From: Archilochus colubris
Lineage: Eukaryota > Chordata > Aves > Apodiformes > Trochilidae
Length of the DNA stretch: 64,000 bases
Reading direction: 5' to 3'
Assembly (NCBI GenBank): GCA_023079485.1
Contig: CM041092.1
Span: 3,961,627-4,025,626, forward strand
The translations under genes and the position numbers were made by a program. The first letter of the stretch is position 1; each line of letters opens with the position of its first letter. Below, in pieces: positions 54,441 through 64,000 of the stretch. The notes under the pieces were generated by a model. That model saw only the letters and a list, made by a program, of their open reading frames with translations. It ran no database searches and had not been told where the DNA came from.

Positions 54441-57400
54441 GTGTTTTGCTCCTGGTCTCTTCATACAAAGCGAGGAGGAATTTTGGTGGGTAGAGTGGGA
54501 TTTATTCATTCACTTTCTTATTTTTCTGGGTCATTCTGGCTCTGGGGGGACACTGTTAGTGGATAAGCAATGTCTGTGCTGAGTGCTGCACGAGCACAGA
54601 AGAAAAAGTCAGTTGCTGCTGGGAAGAGCTCCGTCTGCACATGTCACAGGAGGCAACAGATGGTACAGGCTGACGAGATAGTATGAGAAGAAATGAGGCA
54701 ATATTTATAAACATGATAGACAGCAGTCTCAGTACATGAGTAGCCAAGACATTGTCAAGGTTTTTTTTGCAGGCATCACAGGAGGGGTTTTGGAACCAAG
54801 CAGAGGATTGGTTTTGCAGCTGCTTGCAGGGAGATGCTCTCAGGTATGAGAGAGAACATGGAGGTGCTTGAGATAGAAACAGCAGAATTTTCATTCTAGT
54901 TTGGGTAATAAAGGGGGAGTTTGATAAATTTCTGATGAAGATGAGAGGATTTTGAGTTCAGTGACCCAGCAGGTCCCTCTTGGTCCCAGTTCAGAGTTTT
55001 TCAAGGACTTTTGGTGGGTGTGTTTCAGACTGTGGAGGAAAGGGAACAAGAGAGAGAAAGTATCATGGGGCAAAAGCTCCTTCTTCAGCATCAGCTGCAG
55101 GCCCTGGCAGAGTTGTTATCACAATCTCTGTCTTGTCATCTGAATAGCCATGTAAAAATGCAATCTCTGTTGTAGGGGGTTGTGTTAAGCAGGGTGGATT
55201 AGCTTGTGAAAACCTGCATCCTAATTCTGATGTAAATGCAAATGGGAATTGGGTATTATGTAGCTCTGGCCTTGGAGCTCTCTAATGTTTATTTCAAAGT
55301 AATAATGGTCTCAATAATGTTCAAAGAGCTTTGGTTTGGATGTATAACATATATAAACTAGTTCTGTAGTCATCAGTATACATAACTTTTTTCAACTGTT
55401 ATATCTGGAGTTCATTTTCTTGGGCTTTTTCTATCTCAGCTCCTGATCATTTCTTTCTTTGCTAGCCTGAAGCTTTGTTTCATTTCAAATTTGTTGTCTC
55501 CATTCATTCTATTGAAATGGGAGTAAGTTTTCTACCCAAACCATTCATTTTTTTATTTTCTTGGAGAGAAAAAAATGGGAAAACAGTAGATAACAGTAAG
55601 TATAGGGTGGGGGGAAGAGATTCTTTTTTTCAGATAGGAGTTAGTTTTCTTGATTTAGTACATCAAGTTTCTATCATGCAAATATGAAATAAGTGACCTG
55701 AGGCTGAAAATGAGTCATGAAAACTGAAATGCTAGCACAGTGGAGGACTTGCTATCTGCACCTTCATAACATTAACCTCTGTAGCACAAATTCCAGCTTA
55801 CATGAGGTCTGGTTTTAATAAGATGAATCAATTCCATCCCACTTCCAAGGGCAGGAGTTGCTTGTTCATATTAGTAGTCAACAACTCAACACCATTTTTA
55901 CTAACACTGCAGAGAGAGGAAAACCTAACCCATTCTAATGAAAAGTGGACAATTGTTTGGAAACTTGATAATGTGCTATAAAACACAAGCTGAAGAGTGG
56001 GCTGAAGCTGTGTTAAGAGAATTGACCTCTACATACAGTACCTTTTTTGAGATAGGGAGGAAGAATACATCACTGAGTCAGTAGAATAAGAAACAGAAGA
56101 GAAAAAGGTGGGGTAGGAATTCTGACAAAAAACCTCAAGATTTCATTATTTTTTGTAAGTTTTCAGATGAGAAACACCTCTAGAAGCATTTTATATGAAC
56201 GTTAAGCAGCTGTCCCATGATAGCTACTTCACTTCATATAATAGTGTTTTATTGCTTTGCATTAGTCTGAGTATCAGAATAACAGTAATGTTTCACAATT
56301 ACGTAATGCTTTTTTGCTTTTTATCTCACAATAAATAAAAGGTGGGTGAATATTATGGGACTTTCAGCTGACTTCAGAGGGCTTCAAGTTTCCTAGCACT
56401 CCTTTTCACAAATCTCCTTTATTCCTTTGCCCTTGTCTTCAGATGCTTTGTCCACCCTTAAAACAGTCAGAACAAATGACATCATAGTTAGCAGAGACCA
56501 GTGAATAACACCAAGTGATAGCTAAAATAGTCAATAAACCTTTTTAAACTCCTTTGTCACCCAGGACACCAGGCTGGAAACTGGTCAGTAGGTGACTCAG
56601 GTAATTTCAGGGCTTTTTCATTGATGGAACTGCAGGAATGAGCAATGCAGTCATTGCCTGTGCCTTGCTAATAGTCTTTAATAGTTAATAGTGTTTAGTA
56701 CAGTTTATTTTAGAGCAGTATTTTCACTTCCCAGCTTATCAGGTGTTCTTGCATGAGGAATGTGTTTCCTGCATTGCTGGGGAAGCTGATGGGGTTGATG
56801 TTCAGGTCATTTGCACAAGGGTTGGAGTGGTACTTTTGACCTTGGCTTGAACTTCTTTCTCTAAGCTCCTAGGGGTGGTCTGGCCCTGTTGCACTGTTGC
56901 ACCCAGAAGTTTTACAGAGGGAGGGGGCTCTTGGGGACCAGCTGAGTCCCATTTCAAAAGCTGAGAGCTGAGGTGTGATCAGAAGTAGCTCCACAAACAC
57001 ACTGGAGTAGCAGTACAGCTCTCTGCACCTTCTTCAGTCCTCTGGGAATTTGAAGATGCACCTGGGATGTACTGTTGCCTTGGGTTTAGCTTGGAAAAGG
57101 GCTTGGAAAAGCCAAGTGTTTCAACTATACAGTAAGAAAACAAATGGCTGGGGATGCTGATATCCACTCTATTGTTACTGGGTTCCAGACTTCATATCAA
57201 GAAAGAGAAATATGCTGTTTCAGCCTACAATCTGCCAGGCCACCCTTTCTTGCAAGAAGATGAAGACAGCCTGTTTCATATCTGCAGCTGAATGATTTTT
57301 AAGAGAAGTGAAGTTTCTAACTTAAAACCCCCCAAATTGCAGGGTTATAGAATTGCAGATTTCACCTGGGCCCACACAGTTTTAGGTGACTGAACTCAGA

Positions 57401-60180
57401 AAACGTTTAAATCTCCACTGAGTGTGGGTAGCCATATCTAGCTACATTTCCCAGTGCCTCTGTGTCTGATTTTTGGTTCTGTGAGTTCTTCCTGCCCTGG
57501 TGAAAATGACATTTTTTTGGTCCCCTTCAAACCTGAAACTTGGGAAATGTGAAATTCAAGAGCTAACAAAATTGTTTGTACAGTACTCTCTAAAGTGAAG
57601 CTGCTGCTGAGTGCCTGTGGCCAAAACAGCCTTCTCCTTCCAGTTCATCAAGGACAACCTGTCCTAGTGCCATGCCAACATTTCTTGCTTTCTGTTGCAT
57701 CTCTTGGGTAAGCCCCATAAGCAGTGACCTTGTGACTAAATGCCTGCCAGATCTTCTTTCTGGCAAAAACAGCTGCTACTCTTGGCACATGCAAATGCCT
57801 GTTCAAATCTGAGGAGCTCCTACATGAGGTGCTCATTTTATTTTCCTTTACCAGTGGAGAAGCATTTCTCTAATAAGTAGGAAGACTATGGAATCACAAA
57901 AATATAACTAGGGATGCTGGTGGGAATTAGCTGCTTTTGCAGCATGGGCTGTCGTTCTGCACTCCTTCCTGATCTGTGATATTTTCTTTAAAAATATAAA
58001 TGTCATCATTCGTGTCACCAGGATTGAATTCATTGGAGTTGAAAATGCAGTTGAAAATTAAAGTCTGTATATCTGCAATGCTCTACATTTACATGAGCTC
58101 TTTGGACACTAGTTTATGTCTTCAAGGTCTGAAAGTATAGGGCCAAATGTTAAAGTATGTGTTTAGATTGCTTAGTATTGTACCTAGACAGTGGGCTTTT
58201 CAAAAGGGTAAATATAGATGTAATATTCTGATCTGGTGTAGTGGGATTTTTCACCTTAGAAGTGTTTTTAAGTAGTTATTCACAACTAAAGTAGTAGTTC
58301 ACAACACCAGGCAAAGCTTGTTAGCCCCTGCCCTGAACAGTCTCTTTGGATTTATCTTATTTTCTGTCAATGAGAGCTTTGAAAATCATACTTGGTTCTG
58401 TTCTGGCACCTAAAAGTACTGAAAAATACGACCCTACTTTCTTAAAAATTTATTTGGTGAATGACATCAAGTAATCTTTATAATAGATGCATCTGTGTGT
58501 GTAAACAGCCCTAAGCCCTGCCTTGTACGTGGCCACCTGGTATTTGGGAGGGTAGAAAAGATCATCAACCCATTTCTGTGAGAGTGGGCAGCCAACTCCA
58601 GGATATTTCCAGCATAAATTATGATAAAGAATCTCTGGATGAGCAGGCTGGGGTTTGAAAAGGGATTAATCTCCCACATCCAAATGCCAGTATTTGCAGG
58701 TGACAGGTTTTTACTCGTGTACCAGTGTGGGGATTCTCTATGTAGAGACTTTGATAAGGTGCATGGACAAATTTTTTCTTAGTGAGGGGATACCTGTAGT
58801 CTGTGGGCATCAAAAGTGGTTTTCCTTTCTGGAACACAATCTATTCAGTGCCTGATTTAAAATTAAGCTTCTGGCAAACCAGTAATTTCACAAGCCTATA
58901 TAATTTTTTTGTTTTGTTTCTAGATGGGTGTTTAAAAATAGAGGCAGTTGTTGAACCTTCTGACTTTGGTGCAGTCCAGCAGTGGACATGCCTTTGGTAT
59001 TAATATTATTTAACATAATATAATTGCATTAATGCTGGCTAAGTGTATTCCTGTTGAAAACTAGTATTGATTATTAATAGTAGAGCTGCAGCCTTTTAAC
59101 ACCAACTGTTGCTTCATTGTCTGTGGAAGCTCAGTCTTAAGGGCAAGGATAATTTATTCTTGCCAAATCACTCAGAGAAAATTCCAAGTATGTTGAAACT
59201 TGCATATTCAGAAATATAGAGGGTGATTAAAATCTAAATACTTGCCCATTTCTCTGTTTTGATTCACAAACTTGGAATGAACTGACTGGCTCAAGATTTT
59301 TTCTGATTGGAAGCAAATTATAAAAAGAAATCCAGTCCCTCTCAAGTCATGATAAAATAGTTTATTGTCTCATAACATCTCAGGCTTGAGGAGGAAAAAA
59401 AAAAAAAAGCACAAATAAACCTAACCCTAAGTCTCATACTGGTTCACAGTCTCACAAAAGGTTCCCCAGCTGTGTTTCTAAGTCAATAAAGGGAAAGTTG
59501 CTTACAAGGAATTCCTATCCAATTTGCCAGAATGAAACCTATAGGACTTCCCTTACTCTAAAACTATGCAGGGATCTCAGTATAAAAGTTAACTGAGATT
59601 TTTCCCTCTGCAGTTTTTTGCCAGCCCAAAACAGAGATAGAATTCTCTGTTAAAACTCATAGGATAGAGGGAAAAGCATGAATAAAGCCTGTGTTTGTTA
59701 ATTTAACAGATTTTTTTTTAATGAGAGCTTAGAAATAAAATCAGGTATAGATTTCATATAAATTAAAAAGAATTGGAACAAGAAAGGTTATTTAGGAATA
59801 AATATCCATTCATATTGATTTATTTTTTTAATATTCAGCCAGATATTTCAGCACCTGAGTAGCTCTTCATACCTGTATTCCCTCACTAAAATAATGCCAA
59901 AATGCAGTTTATAAATGTCCTGCCTTGGAGCCTTCAGTCTGTAAGATTTTGCAGTAAAAAGATTGGCTGAAAAAAAAAATTTGCTGTAATGTCCCTGTGC
60001 TGCATGCTCTGGTGCTGCTGTTCCTCTCATCCTTATCTGTTTTTATTTTGGATGGCTACTGAAAGATTCACCTTTGAATGTGTAGAACAATGGTCTATTT
60101 TTCTGTTTGTTCTGGTTTCATTAATTTGTGGATTAGCCAAGGAGGAGAAGCAATTGCACTCGTACCCCCTTCGAGTGACA
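54441..60180. other. Unassigned non-coding sequence, 5.7 kb
   Basis: Frame 54556-54894 (112 residues, minus) is the longest and shows no domain. Other frames (55475-55687, 56979-57167, 57648-57836, 58467-58679, 58619-58837) are short and unsupported. An A-run lies at 59395-59408. No transposon was recognised. Confidence 0.45.
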
Positions 60181-60285
60181 TTTGGTTCCTTCTATTTTTC
60201 TTCATTTCCCTAATATTTGCTGTTCTTTATACATCCTTTCTCTTGCCTTTTCTTTTCTCATTTCTCAGCCTCCTCTTCTCTCCCA
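60181..60285 (+). other. Long pyrimidine-rich stretch ending in CAG
   Basis: Roughly 100 bases dominated by T and C, ending in 'ctcttctctcccag' at 60285, an excellent splice-acceptor context. A donor-like 'acc|gtaagc' follows only 19 bases later. No coding frame is recognisable downstream. Confidence 0.35.
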
Positions 60286-61790
60286 GGACTGTGTTTTGAC
60301 ACCCGTAAGCAGTGAATTGGTCTTTGCTTACTGCAGTACTCACATCAATCTTGTGGTTGTGGCTCTGGCTCTTATTCCTCATTCCATAATAGTTTCCCTT
60401 CCTCCCCCACCTCTCCCCTTTTATCTGTCTTTTAGGAGAATAATGTCTTTCAAAACTTTAGTGAGTGGGAATAGCAGTGTCTGTGAATATTTATTTGCTG
60501 TATAAATAGTCCAAAGCTTTTTCTTCATAGTGGCCACCCACATTGCTGCGTGTTCTCAGAACATCTTATGTTATTTTTCTGAGCAGTGAAACCTCACGTG
60601 TTTTGCTGATTTTGTGGAGAAAAGATGTGCTCAGGTTGCTGACGTTATATCTGACTTTGGGAGAGATGGACAAGAATTATCAAGTGGTCTCCTGTGTCAG
60701 AGCAGAAGGAGGAAGCTTCACTTCTTGAAAGTTTCACTCTTACCCAAATAGTGGAAATCATGTGCAATTTCTGGTTTGGCTACTCTGTGCAAGGCTGGAA
60801 AATGATTATTGTTGTAGCAGCTCTGGGCTGCTATATATTTTGAGGAAACATCTGAGAGGTCTGTTTGAGAGGATTTCCAGGAGGTAACCTTGCTGATGGG
60901 CTGCCCTTCCCTTCCTACTAAGGGCCACTGCTTTTTAGCTCTCCACAGAGTAATCTCTCCATGTGGTGTAAATGGTTTGGAGGGAGACTGAGAAATCTGC
61001 CAGTAACTCTATCTGCCTTGGCCTTACCCTGCAGAAACTCAAAGGCACAAACTCCTCTTTTAAGCATGTGAGGATTGGTACATTCAGTGGGACTATTCAT
61101 ATGCTTAATTTTAAGCTCTCTATACTTAAGGGCTATAGTGATGCCTTATATCTGACTTTTGGCCAGCATCCTGAATATTGTTCATTGATCCTATCACTGG
61201 AATCCAGCCACAAAAATGGTTCCAGTTGTTTCTAATGGATTTCCTACAAAGACACTGGGAAAACCATTCAAAATGATATTCAGTCATTTGGAGTCTCCTT
61301 TGCACTAATAAACTCCTACGTTTAATTTGGTCTTGTTAGGATACAGTGCCTCCTGAAATCTGAAGTTTAACAGAGATGAAGCAATTTTGTTGGTGAAACC
61401 ATGAGCAGGAAGTTGTCATCAATCTCATCTTCTTCAAGAATAACTTCCAAGGTCTTTCTAATCTGATCAGCTTTCCTGAACACAGTTATGTTGATGGCTT
61501 GCTTCAAGTCATTCATGTTGAGATATTATACCTACTGCATATGATAAAACAATATCAGGCAGATCAGCTGCTTAAAATCTAATTAGTTCAGTCTTTTCAT
61601 TTACAGTTATGCCCTCAGTACATCTGTGCAAAATTCACATAATGTGTTTCACAGAATTTTACACATTTTCCTTTTTGTTTTGTTTAGCTTTATAACTCCA
61701 AGATTTTGCTTTATTTGCAGCTTCAGTGAAATTTCTAGTCCCACCTCAAAGGAAATGAGACCAGATCTGTGTTTTTTCTTTTTTCTCCTG
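60286..61790. other. Unassigned non-coding sequence
   Basis: Frames at 60182-60505, 60543-60728, 60918-61100 and 60972-61235 have no domain, and the last two are opposed. Nothing else is supported. Confidence 0.5.
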
Positions 61791-61837
61791 TTGTTTTTCT
61801 TTTTGTTTTTTTGTTTGTTTGTTTGTTTGTTTTTTCC
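61791..61837. repeat. T-rich tract with (TTTG)n
   Basis: T-rich sequence with five TTTG units. It produces the phenylalanine/valine-rich frames at 61626-61847 and 61769-62038. Confidence 0.9.
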
Positions 61838-63023
61838 CTATGGCTGAACTGTTTTCAGGGAGTAAATGAATCCATTAAAAGTCAAAAATTCCAGCTACAA
61901 GTTTTTATGAGAAAATACCAAGTGGTCCCAGTTTCACCCCAGGTGTTCCAGGTACTTTCAGATATGGATGGTTCTGACTCAAACCATGGGATGAGCTTTC
62001 TTCAGGAACTATCACAACCCCAGCACAATACAGAGTGAGAGACCTATCTCAAATATTCCAGCCTGTAATCAGTTCATCTGTGGCACATCTACAAGTATGT
62101 TGTGTCCTTTTTTTTTCCCTTTGGATTTAGAGATCTTAAAACATGAAAAATATTCATATAAAATTTGTTAGTATTTTTAGTTCCATAGCTCTTGTTAAAA
62201 AATCCTATCAATGCATGACCATGTTTTCAGCTTGAAATAAGCAAAACATCTGTGGTGGGCTCTGAGACAGACACCCAGCTTTCTGATGTGGGTGTATTCC
62301 TGGAAAACACTTTGGATAAATTAAAAAGTGCCTATTATAAAGTTATTCCTTCCTGGAGGACTCCAAAGGCACAAGCTTTTGTCACCTGCTTCTAGGATTC
62401 CACAAGCAAGTGGGTCCAGAACCCAGGACAAGGTTGAAGTGCACTTTTGCATCATTTCTATCATGAGCTAAATCTAATTCACTTCTGTTGATTTGAAATA
62501 GAAAATACTATTAATTTTAGTAAATCTCTTTATATGTAAATGAACGGCTCAAAGACAGGACCTGAATTTCTTTCCAGAGTACACTAAGGATACATTATTT
62601 CATCATGTTTCCATATATCTTTGGCAGGGAATACTTTGGCTAAATGTAAAGGGTAATACGAGGGTTGCAGCAGAATAAATGATTTTACTTAGATTTCAAA
62701 TATAAAAGTGGTTATTTTACAGGCCATGTATTTATAACTGATGCTTGCATAACATAGCTTACATTACATTTATCCTTCCTTGAAATAAAAGCTTTGAACT
62801 GTATTGACAAATAGTTTGCTTTTTCTTTTCTTTATTTCATTTTTACCTAGTGTTTCCTCTGCTCTTTAGCTGCTTAGTGTGTAACAAACAGGACTTGAGT
62901 ATTACCCAGACCTGCATAAACAATGTCTATTACTTTTAGTTTAATTTCTTAGGAAAGAAGGACCTAATTTTTTAAATAGATATTACAGTCAGGGGATATG
63001 TTTTATTGGGTGACACCAATATA

Positions 63024-63041
63024 AAGAGAGAGAGAGAGAGA
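63024..63041 (+). repeat. (GA)n microsatellite
   Basis: About nine consecutive AG units. Confidence 0.9.
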
Positions 63042-63394
63042 TTTGAGCCTTCCAAATTACAATGCCTTTAATATTTTTAATATATTGGTACTGGTGGTAG
63101 ATTGTATTAGAATTGTCAATATCATTTATCTAAGATTTGTCAAACATTTGCTTTAGCTGTTAACATCAGAATAGGAATGTGTAAATTTTATTTACATTAA
63201 CAATACATTCAACCTAGTTGTTATTGCAGTGTATTGATTTGGTTTCTAGAGCTTGGATTGCTGGAAGGACTGTTTTGTTTTTCTTTTCCATGGCCTTATC
63301 TCTGTTCATGGCTTTGTGGTGACTCCTAATCCAACCATGGGCTGAGCTGAGTATCCACTTATTCATTTATTCAAGTTTTATATTGGACTTGTCT

Positions 63395-63416
63395 TTTTTT
63401 TTTTTTTTTTTTTTTC
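63395..63416. repeat. Poly(T) run, about 22 nt
   Basis: An uninterrupted T-run ending in CAG. It could be the tail of a minus-strand retroposed sequence, though no element body is recognisable to its right. Confidence 0.85.
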
Positions 63417-64000
63417 AGTAATTTGTCAAAAGCTTGCAATGGGTTGTACATAACCTTTAATTCAGCTTTTGTGAGCACTTGTGTTTGCTTGTAAAAGGTT
63501 CTGAAATTTTCAGTAGGATGTGCACTGAGAGGGAAACTTAATTATTGTCCCAGTACCTCAGAGTTCTCATGGACATCTGGGTTATACACACCTCATATAC
63601 ACTGAGCAACCTTCAAATCCCAGTCAACAGGCTACAGTGTACTAGAAAAAGCAGATTTTTTGGATATTATTAGCATTATTGTTACTATAAAGACTTATTT
63701 AAGAGAATCTTTATATGCTAAACTTGCTTTTCTCACTCTTGTTCCTTTTTGCTCTTTCTGAGTGCTTCAATTGCCCGTTTTATTCATGCCATTGAACCAC
63801 ATGAGGGTGAATTAATCATGTCACTTTTAGTTTAAATAATCAAGGGCAGTTACCCTCTCCTAGTATGTTTGGTAGTGGAATAATTTTAATGCAGTGGTCA
63901 CACTCAGTAAGCAATTTCATTTTCCAGGTTGAGGTGGGGGCTGTGTGTGTGTGAATGAGAACATAATTCCAGGATTTTTGGGATGTGTGGCTCAGGACAC

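Larger units (their letters stand above)
61838..64000. other. Unassigned AT-rich sequence to the end of the window
   Basis: A (GA)n repeat lies at 63024-63041 and a T-run of about 22 nt at 63395-63416. No gene, transposon or regulatory motif stands out. Confidence 0.5.

Noticed and set aside
54306..54509. Minus frame with a run of four aspartates
   Set aside because: The aspartates come from a (CAT)5 repeat inside a decayed CR1 fragment; not a gene.
63395..63419. Splice acceptor after a T22 run
   Set aside because: Same reasoning: a homopolymer mimic with no downstream exon evidence.
1..64000. CRISPR arrays, operons, bacterial promoters or phage elements
   Set aside because: The sequence is vertebrate in character, and no regularly spaced direct repeats were seen.

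Overview
This window looks like non-coding vertebrate DNA, most probably from a bird. The main evidence is CR1 LINE 3' ends of the kind that dominate avian genomes, ending in the usual 'attctatga'-type tail, plus older amniote repeats (a diverged CR1 of the turtle/crocodile/bird type and several MIR-type core-SINEs). No Alu, L1 or other mammal-specific repeat was seen. The sequence is AT-leaning, with many poly(A)/poly(T) runs and T/G-rich tracts. I cannot name the species or the chromosomal locus from sequence alone.

I found no protein-coding gene, tRNA, rRNA or CRISPR array that I can support. Every open reading frame is short, lacks a recognisable domain, and most are explained by homopolymer runs, retroelement remnants or chance. 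The window is best read as a gene desert or the inside of a very long intron.

Layout. 1-6.6 kb: unassigned sequence with an ancient antisense CR1 end (about 1.9-2.05 kb) and a scrap of a younger CR1 (3.2 kb). 6.6-12 kb: a well-preserved sense MIR (6.67-6.90 kb), a MIR scrap (9.07 kb) and T/G-rich tracts (11.7-12 kb). 13-16 kb: a CpG-bearing block with a short hairpin that looks like a regulatory element (inference), an antisense MIR and a palindromic repeat. 17-22 kb: a CpG pocket, a CR1 3' end, a CpG-rich candidate exon (19.6 kb) and a second candidate exon (21.9-22.04 kb) just downstream of a G-quadruplex motif. 24-31 kb: a tRNA-headed MIR, a second palindrome, a 79-nt purine tract, a homeodomain-type motif cluster and an exact 25-bp repeat in two copies 1.95 kb apart. 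37.8-39.3 kb: a G-quadruplex motif, a tandem 21-mer, one CR1 inserted inside another, and a third palindrome. 42-54 kb: purine-rich stretches, simple repeats including an A41 run, and an antisense CR1 fragment carrying the decayed tail of the reverse-transcriptase ORF. 54-64 kb: almost featureless apart from simple repeats and a long pyrimidine tract.

There is no gene set acting together here and I see no convincing new biological system. The items most worth checking are the two candidate exons, the palindromic repeats, the nested CR1 pair and the CpG-bearing block at 13.1-13.5 kb.
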